Origin: Thraustochytrium sp. TN22
Lineage: Eukaryota > Sar > Bigyra > Thraustochytrida > Thraustochytriidae
Length of the DNA: 64,000 bases
NCBI GenBank assembly: GCA_013306675.1
Contig: JABLUY010000194.1
Coordinates: 1 to 64,000 of the forward strand
Direction of reading: 5' to 3'
Shown here: positions 18,754 to 29,542 of the stretch, in pieces
Position numbering within the stretch: the first letter of the stretch is position 1
How the letters are laid out: each line of letters starts with the position of its first letter
Program-made: the position numbers and the translations under genes
Notes under the pieces: model-generated
Databases searched by the model: none
What the model saw: only the letters and a program-made list of their open reading frames with translations
What the model was told of the DNA's origin: nothing

Positions 18754-21700
18754 ATGAAAGAGGTGAAGATGATGGGGTGCGTGGTGGCGATGCTAGCGCT
18801 GTTCATGAGCCGGGCGGTGCTGGGCGTAGCGGAAGTGGTGGACGAGGCGGACGTGGCGGGCCAGCCGGGCTGCGTGCTGGATGAGTGGGACTTTGCAGGC
18901 TCGGACGTGAGTGTGCTGGAGCTGGTCGCGAATGTGGAGGACTGCAGGCGCAGGTGCCAGACGCACGCCGACTGCGAGGTCTTCACATACTCCAAAGTAC
19001 AGCTGCAATGCTGGCTCAAGACCGTGGACGCGCTGGAGACCGCGACGAGGAACCAAACAACCATCGAGATCGGTCTCATCTCGGGCCTGGCCTCATGCTC
19101 CAGTTGCTACCCGTCGGGCTTCTTTCAAGCACCAAGTGCCGGCACCACTGCTTCAGATGAGGACCATAGCACATGCGTGCCGTGCCCCAGGTCGACGGAC
19201 TGTAGCGGCGGTGCGACAACGAACGCAGAGTTTCTGGCGCTCATGGAGCTGCCCGGGTGCATGAAGGACAGCGTGGACTACTACGGGAACGATATCTCGG
19301 ATGCATCCTATGTGGAGAACGTGATGGGTCCTCACTCGTGCCGCCGCGAGTGCCAGGCTAATCACGCGTGCATGATGTGGACGTGGAACCGCGAGGACCT
19401 GACGTGCTTTCTCAAAACCGGCAAGGCTTTTGCGCGCCAGTACGACAACCCGGATGCGGTCAGCGGCGCGCGCGACTGCTTCACCTGCCTGGACGCGGGC
19501 TACATGGACGTAGCTTCTGAGGCGCGAACGGACACCTGTGTGGCCTGCGCGGACCCGTCGCTGTGCGCCAGCAGCATCAGCACGAGCGCCACTCTGTTGC
19601 AGCTCCATGAATCTGAGGGATGCCTCTTGGAGGAAGTCCGGCCCGGGAGCAGCATCGATCCGGTCCAGGTGATCTCGGACGTGGTGCACTTTCACGAGTG
19701 CCGACAGTGGTGCCAGGCCCACGGGAGCTGCGTGGCCTTTGCCTTCATATCCTCGACGGACAGCTGCAGCCTGTATGACAGGATTGACATGGATGACATC
19801 GAGACGGGCGTGGCAGGCGGCGCCTTCATCGGGGCGCGGGATTGCAGCACCTGCTACGGTGACAACGTCTACCTGTCCCCCGACGTCTTGCCCAACAGGG
19901 ACCCATGCTGGCGCTGCGCTGGCGGCGACGCAGATCTTCCCATGTGTCAAGACGGGAAGCTGACCAACAACTACGCGCTGGCCAGCAGAGAGGCCCTAGA
20001 GACGCTTTTTGCGACACCTGGATGCCTTTCGGTGGGGCTCAACCTGCGGTTTAGTGACATTCTTGAGAACCCGCTCGAGAACATCCCACACCTGTCTGCG
20101 TGCCGCCTCGCGTGTCAGAACAATCCCGCGTGCGAGCTCTGGACATATGAGCAACGCAAAGCCTTGTGCTGGATTAAGACCGGAGGCGCGATTCATATTC
20201 CGCAGGACAAGGACTGGTTGACGTCCGGCCTGCGCAACTGCTGGACTTGCAACGAGACTGGCTTTGTTCGTGCGAGTGCCGTCTCGGCCACGGAAACCTG
20301 TACGCCGTGCCCAGAAGGTATTCCCTGCTCGAGCGGCAAGTACGAGCAGGTTGACTACGCGGAGATGCTGGAGGCCCCGGGCTGCATGCTGGTGAACCGC
20401 ACCTTTCGGGTGGACGACGCACTCAGCGCCATCGACCGTGTCGCGGACCCGCACAGCTGCCGTCGCTGGTGCCAGCGCACCACGGAATGCGTCCTCTTCA
20501 GCTTCAATGAGACCTCCAGCACGTGTTACCTGATGTCAGGCGAAGCCTTTGTCTCAGAAGTGGAGGCGGCAGGCATGTACTCCGGCTCGCGTGCGTGCTC
20601 CACCTGTCTCGAAGAAGGCTACTACCTTCGAGCTGGCTCAGCCTCTGACGGAGAAGACCTCTGCGCGCGTTGTCCCTACGAGGGCTCCTGCAGCGGAGGC
20701 CAGGTCACCATCCCATACGCTTCGGCCGACGTGCTCCGCGCTATGCTCGAAAACCCGGGGTGTGCTGTGTCGGACTGGGATCTTCCCGGTGAGAACGTGC
20801 ACACGTACTTGTACAGCGAGAATGCTCACGAATGCCGGCGGTTTTGTCAAGCAACTCAGGAGTGCGGCGTCTTCTCGTTTGACGGGACCCTCCATAGGTG
20901 CTGGCTCAAGCGCGCCAGTGCCTTCGCGCAGGCACCACTCTCGTACCCGCTCGAAAGCGGGCGTGTGTTGGGCTTGCGGAACTGCGAGTCCTGCCTGCCG
21001 ACGGACTTTTACAAGGCGGGCGAGGACATGCGAACGGATCGCTGCATGCATTGCCCTTTTGGATACCTGTGCACGAACGGGGTCTTCGTCGAGAGTTCAA
21101 GCACCTCTAACCTCCTCGCTCGAGCCTTGGTCAGCGAGCCCGGATGCTGGGTCTCTGGGCTGCTTTTGGGCGACCTTGGTGCCACCAGCCAGATTGCTGA
21201 CAGCCCACACCACTGCCGTCGACTGTGCCAAGCAAACCCGGAGTGCGTGTTCTGGTCACTCGACGTCGAGGGAGGGACGTGCTGGATCAGGACAGAAGTT
21301 GTCCTGAAAGGATTGACGGCAAGTGAAAGGAATATTTCCGGAACGAGAGACTGTCTCACGGACCATGCATGCGTGAAGAACCACACCGAGCTTGTGCAGG
21401 TGTCGGGGGTTGGCGATACCTGCGCAAAGTGCTTTGTGAACAGCGCTGGGGAGAGTCAGTGCGAAGAGGGCGCCACGGACAAGGAGCTTTACGAAACCAT
21501 GGTCGCGTCCCCTGGGTGCATGATGTCCGGCTGGGAGCCTCAGGGCTCTGTTGAGCTGTTCAGCACTAGCTCAGTTGACCTCTATGGCTGCCAGGAACTT
21601 TGCCGAGATCACGGAGAGTGCGTTGCTTTCATCTACCGATCCGCAGAAGATACGGACGGCGCCAGATGTTCACTCACCAGTTCCGGTTACAACGAAATCA

Positions 21701-24700
21701 TCAGCGGCAAGGAGCATTACACGGCTGGGCTCGGCGAGTGCAACACCTGTCCAAACAACACCTATGTTGATAATCCCACACTTCCCATCCAGGGCCTCGT
21801 CTTCTCCAAGGGCGACAGCTCGCGCTGTGTACCATGCCCCGCGAACCACGTGTGCAGCAACAACCGCAAAGCGTGCGCCGATAGCGACCGGGCAGGCGTT
21901 CAGTGTGAGCACCGCGTCTGCCCCGGCTCGCAAGCCGCGGAGCGCGTGACGGAGCTCGGCTACGTGGCAACGGCGTCGGATTTCAACTGGAACGAATACA
22001 TCATGGACGACCTGGTCTTCTCGCAGGTCATCACCGACAACAACCACGCTGTCGAGGCGACCTTCACGAGCTTCGTGCTCCAGTCCGCCGTCATGGGCTT
22101 TCAGCTGTACGCAGTGGAGGAGGGCGACACCTTCTCGGGCTACAGCCGCGGCGGCGCTCGCGAAAACGCGCGCGTGTCGTGCTCGAGCTTGGCACAAGAG
22201 CAGTCTCTCGTGCAGGGCATCCCCGACCCGGAGCTCGGCACAGCAGTGCGGGCCTGCCTTGTGCTGTACCCGGCGGACTACGCTGGGGACGGCTCCTCCT
22301 ACGCGAAGCGGCCGAATTCCTGGGCCCTGGATGCGCCCAGCGAGACTCCGATGGACAAAATCGAGCACTGCGCGACCATGACCAAAAACTTGCTCGCCAA
22401 ACTTCGCTTCCAGGCCGTCACACCGACTGGGTCGGCCGGGTCGAGTGACGTGCTCATCGAGTACGCCCTGCAAGGGGGCGAAACGACGTACCTTGCGGAG
22501 ACCGCGGACGGCGGCGCCGTGGACGTGCTCGTCAATCACGAGACGTCAGTGTCCGCGGTCGATGTGACGATCATGAACGTGACCCGCCCGGGCAGCGAGT
22601 CGGACTTCAAGTTCTGCGTGGCCACAACCGTCAGCGCCGACACGAGCTGCGAGGAGCTGGAGCTCCCACAGACATTCGAGCTCGGCTACCTGCAGACGAT
22701 GTATGTGCGCCTGGTCGACCTGCTCGTATACGAGATCTCCGGGCGCGCGATTTTCGAGTACGACAATTCGCCGTGCGGCATTGGAGGCATCGAAGTCAGC
22801 GCCTACGATGTCTCAGATCCGAGCAACCCAGTGCTGATTGCGTCAACGCAGACCACGTCGAGCGGCGACTACACGCTCGCGGCCCCGGGTGGTTACCAGG
22901 TGATGCTCAACTTCTCCTACGCCAACCACACCTTCGAGGTGGCGACGGGCGCCAACGAGCACACGGACAACCTCCTGCTGCACTCCGGGCACTTGGTATC
23001 GTCGGGACTGACGGACATCAACGTCAGAGACGTCACGACGAGACGGCTCGACGTCTACAGCGCGGCGACGCAGTGCGGTTTCTCAGCCGGCGGGTACGAG
23101 GTCAAGCTCACCTCGGTCGAGTGTCCGGGGCTGTCGGAGTCGTTCACGGGGGGCAGCATCCTGCTTACGAAGACGATCGAAGTCCCAGCCACGAGCTTCC
23201 GCTTCGATTTGGAGTACGCCGAGGACAACGACTTCAAGCTGATTCTGGATGACGCTTTTGCGTACCGCTTCCCCAACACGGACGAGGTCCGTACGATCAA
23301 CCTTACGGCCGTCGAGGCCTTTTTGGAGGTTGTGTATGAGCCGGTGCCAGCGCTCACTTTCTCGGTGACCAAGGGCGCCGTGGCGCACAGCACGGCGGCA
23401 TGCGGCGAGGAGGACGCGCCGTTTGACGACGTCGTGGAGGGAGGCATCACGATTGCCGTGCTTGCGCAGCCACGGCAGGAATTCAACGGTCAGACCTGCG
23501 ACATGCTCCCGGCCAACACGAGCATCGCGGTGGAGAGCCACCTGGCGCCTGGCTTCCAGGTCGCATGTGGCGATATCGCGTGCGACGTTCCGTTTGAGAT
23601 CAAGACAGAACCCGTCTACAACACGACGTACGCGGAGGCAGTGCTTCCGCTGCCCGTGTCGCAGGCGTCCGCGCCGAGCAACGACGAGGCGAACGAGCAC
23701 GAGGTGAATGAGTTTTTGCGGTCGGTGCACTTCCGCGTGGAAAACGAGGCGATCTGGGGGCCAAATGTAGAGGGCAGGGAGTCGGCGCTGAGCCTTCTCG
23801 TGGTGGGCGACAAGATTCTGCGCGAGAACACGGTGGTCGCCATGGCGAGTGAGAGCGCCATCCCGTTGTACTACCTGTACGCGCCGCCCACTGTTGTCGA
23901 TTCGTATGCGTCCGTCACCTTTGCCGGTTCCATCGCGACGGAGGAGACGCTGCACGTGGAGACCACAAACGAGCGCAATCGGCACAGCAGCGTGGCGCTA
24001 TCGGTCGAGACCGGGGCGTTTGGCGGCACTCTGACCGTGGGCGGATCGGTCGGGATGGGCAACACGAGGCAGGAGACGACTGAGCTGGATGACGCGGCCA
24101 ACACGAAGATCGACATGCAGTCGCTGACTCTGCAGACGCCCGACGGTCTGTCTGGCGACGACGCCGACATGGTACTCTTCGTCGGATCGGTGGCAAACAT
24201 CACGCAGGCCAAGCGCATGACCTTCGACGACGAGACATGCAAGGTATCGTCGCGCGACTCCATAAGTTGGAGCAGTGCCAAGTCGTCCATGGTCTTCTAC
24301 TCGCGGTCTGATTGCCTCGAGGCGCTGGATTTGGTCCTGGACACCATCGAGGTGAACGAGCCCAAGACCGAGGACCCTGACGCGCAGCTGCTCGCGAGGA
24401 GGGCCAGGGCGGAGCGGCAGCGGTGGGAGGACCTGCTGCGGCACTGGGAGAACGACGCACGCAATGCGCTGGGCTTCCCGTTCGATCTGTCAAACTCCGG
24501 CGTCGCCGGCGGGGAGGGTGTGCCGAATCGCATCACCTTTGGCGCGTCGTCGATTGAGCTCGAGGTGGCCTCCACGGAGACCGGATCGGCGCTGGTGGAC
24601 TTTGACAACTCGATGACCTCGTCAACGCTCGAGGCCGGCGTGAGTGTTGCGTTCGGGTACTCCTTTGGCGGCTGGGCTTTCATTCCCAAGCTCGAGCTGA

Positions 24701-26475
24701 ACTCCGAGGTCACGAGCGACTTCAGTTTCACCCGCGTCACGACGCGGGAAGAGCTCACCACGGAGACCGAGGAGACCAGCACGACGGCCGCGACTCGGTT
24801 TCACCTGGAGAACGCGGGCGATACGATTTGCGTGGAGATGTTCATCTCTCCCTTTTGCGGTTCGCACGTGTACCGCGTGTGCGGCGGTCAGACGAAATGC
24901 CCGCACGTCCCGGGCACGGACGCTCGCGAGGCCTTTGTGCTCTCCAAGGTGGGCGTCCTGCCCGAGGCGCTCGAGAGCGACGAGGGCAGCTTCACGTTTA
25001 AGATCGACACGCGCGGCATGGCCAACTCCGATGACTCCGTGGATCTGCACATTTCGGTGGACGCGCAGTCCGCCACGGGCGGCGTCATCTATCGCGTGGG
25101 CGGCGAGCCTTTGAGCCAGGACTTTGCGCTCACAGTGAACGCCAAGCAAGTGCACGAGGTCACGGTCTTCTTTGATCGCCTGGACGCCGCCGTGCTAGCC
25201 ACCGACGTGGAGATCCAGGTTGAATCTGCGTGCGACGCGAGCATCAGCGGCTCGCTGCAGTACCGCCTTGAGTGGGGCTCCGCCTGCGCTTCGGTGGCGT
25301 GGTCCGGAGATCTCGCGGGTAGCACGTCCACCTGGGTCCTTTCGGAGGCGGACACGCCAGTGACGCTACGGTATGCGCGCGCCGCCTCGTCCGCGAGCAG
25401 TGACGGGGCCGAGGTGTCTGTTTGGGCCGTCAGCTACCAGGCGGGCCTCGAGGTCGGCGACTGGTTCAAGCTCGCCACCTTTCCCACTGGCGAGACCATG
25501 CTCCAGCTGGACGCCGACGACCAGGCGCTGCAGGAGGGTCGCTACCTGCTCGAGCTGCGCGCCGTGTGCGTCTCCGCCGAGACCGGCGTAACACTGGGGG
25601 AGGCGCGCTCGAGCCGACGCCTGGGCATCAAGGATGTCAGCGGCCCGGTGCTCGAGTCGTGGTCGCCGGTTCGCAACGTGCGGCAGGCCGCGCTCTCGGC
25701 CCCGGTGGCCAACTTCAACTTTGACGAGCCGATCGACTGCTCGCGGCTGGACCTCTCCTTCACCATGACGGACCAGGACGAGACTCGAACTGCGGATGTC
25801 GCAACGTCCTGCACCGCGACTCTACGCACCCTGTCTGCCGTTCTCCGCACGCGTGATGCTGCCGAGACCGCGTTTTGGAGCGCGGCTACTGTGAAGATCC
25901 GCATTGACGGCGTGCACGACCTTTACGGCAACCGGGCCCAGAGCATCTACGTGTCGAGTCGCCGCCGCCTGCAGACGGACGCCGACACGCCGTCGAACTT
26001 TACCTTTCAGCTCCCGGCCCTTGTCGAGCACCCGGAGGACGGCAGCGCTGCTCTCTTTGACTGGCAGGTGCCATCCAGTGAGGAGATCGCCTCGATGGTT
26101 GTCCAGAGACGGGCGCGGATGCTCCCCACGCACAAGGCCATCACGACCACATACTCGCGGCCCTCGGGCGGCGGCGACTCCGGCGCGGACTCGGCCAACT
26201 CCAGTGACGATGACAGCTCGACGATTGTCGCACTTGCGGCGGGCGTCTCGGCCGGCGTCCTCGCTCTCGTTGCGGGCGTGGGCGTGGCGGTCGTTCTTCT
26301 TCGTCGCCGTCGTCGTCGCAGTCGTCACGACCAGCGCACGGCGGGCGACGATGAGACGGGTGTGGTGGAAATGGCGGCACTGGCCAATGCCGACACGGCC
26401 AAGGTTGTTGAGAGCAGCTCGGATGCCCCGGACGCCCTCTTCGTCACCAAGGACGCCATGCATGCGAGAGCCTGA
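18754..26475 (+). CDS. Giant secreted type I membrane protein with eight PAN/apple-type domains
   Basis: 2573 residues. The signal peptide is MMGCVVAMLALFMSRAVLG. Eight PAN/apple-like units begin near residues 38, 167, 288, 423, 542, 668, 796 and 921. Each opens with PGC or a close variant, contains CR..CQ (such as DCRRRCQTHADC) and a CW or CY strand, and closes with a Cys-rich linker ending CxxCP. From about 1060 to 2400 the chain is beta-rich, with a Cna-B-like segment (SGDYTLAAPGGYQVML) and GSHVYRVCGGQTKCP, typical of large extracellular modules. N-glycosylation sites are frequent. A membrane span near 2490-2516 (VALAAGVSAGVLALVAGVGV) is followed by RRRRRRSRHD and a short acidic tail. PAN domains bind proteins or carbohydrates, so an adhesin or receptor is likely. 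The ligand is unknown. Confidence 0.8.
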   Translation: MKEVKMMGCVVAMLALFMSRAVLGVAEVVDEADVAGQPGCVLDEWDFAGSDVSVLELVANVEDCRRRCQTHADCEVFTYSKVQLQCWLKTVDALETATRNQTTIEIGLISGLASCSSCYPSGFFQAPSAGTTASDEDHSTCVPCPRSTDCSGGATTNAEFLALMELPGCMKDSVDYYGNDISDASYVENVMGPHSCRRECQANHACMMWTWNREDLTCFLKTGKAFARQYDNPDAVSGARDCFTCLDAGYMDVASEARTDTCVACADPSLCASSISTSATLLQLHESEGCLLEEVRPGSSIDPVQVISDVVHFHECRQWCQAHGSCVAFAFISSTDSCSLYDRIDMDDIETGVAGGAFIGARDCSTCYGDNVYLSPDVLPNRDPCWRCAGGDADLPMCQDGKLTNNYALASREALETLFATPGCLSVGLNLRFSDILENPLENIPHLSACRLACQNNPACELWTYEQRKALCWIKTGGAIHIPQDKDWLTSGLRNCWTCNETGFVRASAVSATETCTPCPEGIPCSSGKYEQVDYAEMLEAPGCMLVNRTFRVDDALSAIDRVADPHSCRRWCQRTTECVLFSFNETSSTCYLMSGEAFVSEVEAAGMYSGSRACSTCLEEGYYLRAGSASDGEDLCARCPYEGSCSGGQVTIPYASADVLRAMLENPGCAVSDWDLPGENVHTYLYSENAHECRRFCQATQECGVFSFDGTLHRCWLKRASAFAQAPLSYPLESGRVLGLRNCESCLPTDFYKAGEDMRTDRCMHCPFGYLCTNGVFVESSSTSNLLARALVSEPGCWVSGLLLGDLGATSQIADSPHHCRRLCQANPECVFWSLDVEGGTCWIRTEVVLKGLTASERNISGTRDCLTDHACVKNHTELVQVSGVGDTCAKCFVNSAGESQCEEGATDKELYETMVASPGCMMSGWEPQGSVELFSTSSVDLYGCQELCRDHGECVAFIYRSAEDTDGARCSLTSSGYNEIISGKEHYTAGLGECNTCPNNTYVDNPTLPIQGLVFSKGDSSRCVPCPANHVCSNNRKACADSDRAGVQCEHRVCPGSQAAERVTELGYVATASDFNWNEYIMDDLVFSQVITDNNHAVEATFTSFVLQSAVMGFQLYAVEEGDTFSGYSRGGARENARVSCSSLAQEQSLVQGIPDPELGTAVRACLVLYPADYAGDGSSYAKRPNSWALDAPSETPMDKIEHCATMTKNLLAKLRFQAVTPTGSAGSSDVLIEYALQGGETTYLAETADGGAVDVLVNHETSVSAVDVTIMNVTRPGSESDFKFCVATTVSADTSCEELELPQTFELGYLQTMYVRLVDLLVYEISGRAIFEYDNSPCGIGGIEVSAYDVSDPSNPVLIASTQTTSSGDYTLAAPGGYQVMLNFSYANHTFEVATGANEHTDNLLLHSGHLVSSGLTDINVRDVTTRRLDVYSAATQCGFSAGGYEVKLTSVECPGLSESFTGGSILLTKTIEVPATSFRFDLEYAEDNDFKLILDDAFAYRFPNTDEVRTINLTAVEAFLEVVYEPVPALTFSVTKGAVAHSTAACGEEDAPFDDVVEGGITIAVLAQPRQEFNGQTCDMLPANTSIAVESHLAPGFQVACGDIACDVPFEIKTEPVYNTTYAEAVLPLPVSQASAPSNDEANEHEVNEFLRSVHFRVENEAIWGPNVEGRESALSLLVVGDKILRENTVVAMASESAIPLYYLYAPPTVVDSYASVTFAGSIATEETLHVETTNERNRHSSVALSVETGAFGGTLTVGGSVGMGNTRQETTELDDAANTKIDMQSLTLQTPDGLSGDDADMVLFVGSVANITQAKRMTFDDETCKVSSRDSISWSSAKSSMVFYSRSDCLEALDLVLDTIEVNEPKTEDPDAQLLARRARAERQRWEDLLRHWENDARNALGFPFDLSNSGVAGGEGVPNRITFGASSIELEVASTETGSALVDFDNSMTSSTLEAGVSVAFGYSFGGWAFIPKLELNSEVTSDFSFTRVTTREELTTETEETSTTAATRFHLENAGDTICVEMFISPFCGSHVYRVCGGQTKCPHVPGTDAREAFVLSKVGVLPEALESDEGSFTFKIDTRGMANSDDSVDLHISVDAQSATGGVIYRVGGEPLSQDFALTVNAKQVHEVTVFFDRLDAAVLATDVEIQVESACDASISGSLQYRLEWGSACASVAWSGDLAGSTSTWVLSEADTPVTLRYARAASSASSDGAEVSVWAVSYQAGLEVGDWFKLATFPTGETMLQLDADDQALQEGRYLLELRAVCVSAETGVTLGEARSSRRLGIKDVSGPVLESWSPVRNVRQAALSAPVANFNFDEPIDCSRLDLSFTMTDQDETRTADVATSCTATLRTLSAVLRTRDAAETAFWSAATVKIRIDGVHDLYGNRAQSIYVSSRRRLQTDADTPSNFTFQLPALVEHPEDGSAALFDWQVPSSEEIASMVVQRRARMLPTHKAITTTYSRPSGGGDSGADSANSSDDDSSTIVALAAGVSAGVLALVAGVGVAVVLLRRRRRRSRHDQRTAGDDETGVVEMAALANADTAKVVESSSDAPDALFVTKDAMHARA

Positions 26476-27263
26476 TTCATTGTGAGAGTAAAAAAAAGAC
26501 CTCATACCTCAGGCTGCCACCCCCGCCGGCGGCGCCCACTGGCAGGCTCATGCTCAAGTCGAGGCCCTCCCGATTCCCGGGCGTCTGTCAGTCCTCACCG
26601 AGCGTCCGAGTCAGCAAGGCGAGCGTTTGTCTCGGCGTTGCTCGCCGCAGCGTCACCCGCTGCCACTGGCACGGCAAACCAGCCAGCACTGCAGGACTCG
26701 GAGGGAGGGAGGAGCTCGACTTGACTGACAGAGAAGAGGCGAGGCTCGCCACGGACCTCTCAGGCTCCTGATCTGACATGTGAGTCGAGTCATGAGCCGA
26801 CAGTGAGCACGCCGCCTGCGATCATGATCACGAGCATGCGCCGGAGAGTTTCGGCGCCAACATAGTAAGAGTAGTTTACTCTCCAACGGTGCTCGGACTC
26901 GTGGTCGCTCAGGGCGGCCGCTCCCTCCGAGCGGCGCGTGCCCAGTGCGGCCGAGCCCGAGGCCTGCGCAGTGCCAGCACTGCAGTGCCAGCAGCGCAGT
27001 GCCAGCACTGGCGACGGTGAGTGACGCAGCGACGGCGGCGCCGTGGTGGTGCCTAGATAGCAAGGCGCGGGTCGCGGCCGTGGCGCCGTGCCGCGGCGCC
27101 AGCAGCGTCAGGGCGGGCGCGAGGTAGCAAGGCGCGGGTCGGCAGTTGGTGGCGGCGGCGCGCACGAGAGGCAGAGGGGGAGGCGGCGACGGAGGGGCGG
27201 CAGAGCATCATCGCGCGCGGCGTCATCGGCGGTGTGCGCGGCGGCGGACGCGGCGGCGGCAAG
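26476..27263. other. Intergenic, no gene seen
   Basis: Contains a cluster of alternating CAGTGCCAGC and GCACTGG words (about 26966-27008, also 26540 and 26657-26695) that can pair with one another. The rest is unremarkable leader of the ABCF2 gene. The frame is open from a GTG at 27234, but the first ATG is 27264. Confidence 0.5.
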
Positions 27264-29542
27264 ATGGGCAAGAAGGGCAAGCTGGCGGGCGCGCCCAAGA
27301 GCGAGAAGTCGAAGAAGAAGGCCGCCAAGGCGGCCGCGGCGAACGGCGCGGAGGATGGCGGCGCGGGCAGCGCCAAGGTGAGCTCGGAGGACAAGCAGGC
27401 CGCGGCCGACGCGGCGGCGGCGAGCGCGCGGCTGGGCCGGCCGGTGCCGGAGATGTACCCGGACATCGTGGCGACGTACGGCACGAACGAGAAGAAGATT
27501 CAGGCGACGGCCAAGCAAATCCAGATCGAGAACCTGACGGTCTCGTACCACGGGTTCGAGCTCGTGCAGGACTCGACGCTGACGCTGAGCTGGGGCAACC
27601 GGTACGGCCTGGTGGCGCGCAACGGCGAGGGCAAGTCGACGCTGCTGCGCGCGCTGGCCAGCGGCATCATCCCGCGGCCCGGCAACATTGACGTGTACAC
27701 GGTGGAGCGCGGCATGGACAAGACGGACAAGACGGCGCTCGAGGCCGTGCTGGAGGTGGACCAGGAGAAGGCCGATCTGGAGGCCGAGTCGGACCGGCTC
27801 ACGGAGATGCTGGGCGACGAGACGCTGACGGACGTGGAACAGACGGCGCTGAGCGACGAGCTGAGCGAGATCTTCGAGCGCCTCGACGAACTGGGCGCCG
27901 AGACCGCGGAGGCGCGCGCGGCGTCCATCCTGAACGGTCTGGGCTTCACCAAGGAGATGCAGGCCAAGAAGACCAAGGACTTTTCCGGTGGCTGGCTCAT
28001 GCGCATCTCCCTGGCCAAGGCGCTGTACCTGAACCCGAGCTTTCTCATCCTGGACGAGCCGACGAACCACCTGGACATGGGCGCGGTCGTCTGGCTGGAG
28101 CAGTACCTGCAGAAGTTCAACCGCATCCTGCTGCTGGTGTCGCACTCGCAGGACTTCATGAACGGTGTGTGCACCAACATGATTCTGCTGCGCAACCGCA
28201 AGCTGGAGTACTTTGGCGGCAACTACGACACCTACGTGCGCACGCGCGGCGAGAAGGAGGTGCGCCAGCAGAAGCAGTACGAGGCGGAGCAGGCGCAGAT
28301 CGCCGACATGAAGAACTACATTGCGCGCTTCGGCCACGGCTCGGCCAAGCTGGCCAAGCAGGCGCAGTCCAAGGAGAAGACGCTGGAGAAGATGATGCGC
28401 GGCGGTCTCACCGAGAAGGTGGTGGACGAGCGCCGGCTCAAGATCCGCTTCTACCCGTGCGGCAAGCTGCCGCCGCCCGTGCTGCAGCTGCAGGAGGTGG
28501 GCTTCGCGTACCCGAACTGCGAGCTGCTCTACACGGGCGTCGACCGCGGCCTGGATTGCGACTCGCGCGTGTGCCTGGTGGGTCCCAACGGCTGCGGCAA
28601 GTCCACGCTGTGCAAGCTGCTCATGGGCGACCTCATGCCCACCGAGGGCATGGTGCGTCGCCACCACCACCTCAAGATCGCCTCGTACCAGCAGCACACG
28701 GTCGACCAGCTGCCCTTTGACAAGTCGCCCATCGAGTACATGCAGGAGGTCTTCCCCAAGGACCTTGTCACGGGCGAGGTCAACTCGGTCGACCGCATTC
28801 GCAGCATGATTGGCCGCTTCGGCATCACCGGCCCGGCACAGACCATGAAGATCTCGCAGCTCTCCGACGGCCAGCGCTCGCGCCTCGTCTTTGCCACCAT
28901 CGCGGAGCAGCGCCCGAACTTCATCTTCTTTGACGAGCCCACCAACAACATCGACATGGAGACCATTGACTCGCTCGCCGACGCCATCAACGAGTTCGAG
29001 GGCGGCGTTTGCGTCGTCTCGCACGACATCCGCCTCATCTCGCAGGTCGCCCAGGAGATTTGGCTCGTCGAGAACGGCGAGGTCGTCACCTTCCCTGGCG
29101 ATATCGCCGACTTCAAGAAGAAGCTGCAGCAGCAGGTCGAGGAGACCGGGTCCGCCAGCAACGCGCCCCTGCAGGGCGACAGCTCGCGCGCCAAGGTGGC
29201 CACCGAGGACAAGCCCAAGCCGGCGCCCAAGCCCACGGCCTCCATCTCGGTCGCCAAGCCCAAGTCCGCTTCTGCCAACGGCGACAACTCGGCCTCCAAG
29301 CCGGCCGCCGAGGCCCCCCCCCCCCGGCCTTTGAGGGCCTGCAGCCCTTGCGCAAGAAGGACGACGACGATGACCTTCTCATCAAGCCTCTCGCGGCCGC
29401 CGACAAGCGCGCCGTCGTCGAGGCCGCCGCTGCGGACGGCGACGATGACGGCAGCAACAACAACGAGGCCGCCGCGGCGTCGTCCAAGAAGGGCTCGTCT
29501 CTCGAGGCTCTCCTGCGCGCTCAGGAGCAGGAGGGCCGCTGA
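27264..29542 (+). CDS. ABCF2: ABCF2/Arb1-type ABC-F ATPase (C-terminus crosses a C12 frame slip)
   Basis: Soluble twin-ATPase ABC-F protein, whose family members act in ribosome biogenesis and translation. A Lys-rich N-tail (MGKKGKLAG) precedes cassette 1: Walker A ARNGEGKST, signature FSGGW and Walker B FLILDEPTNHLD. Cassette 2 has GPNGCGKST, LSDGQ and FIFFDEPTNNID. The linker and the end of cassette 2 (INEFEGG, VSHDIRLI, QVAQEIW) match ABCF2 rather than ABCF1 or ABCF3. The frame changes at a run of 12 C at 29314-29325. Without a slip the protein runs on in Arg/Thr-rich nonsense to 29666. One C more gives a sensible acidic tail (AFEGLQPLRKKDDDDDLL) ending SSLEALLRAQEQEGR at 29542. A sequencing or polymorphic homopolymer error is the simplest reading. 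Confidence 0.92.
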
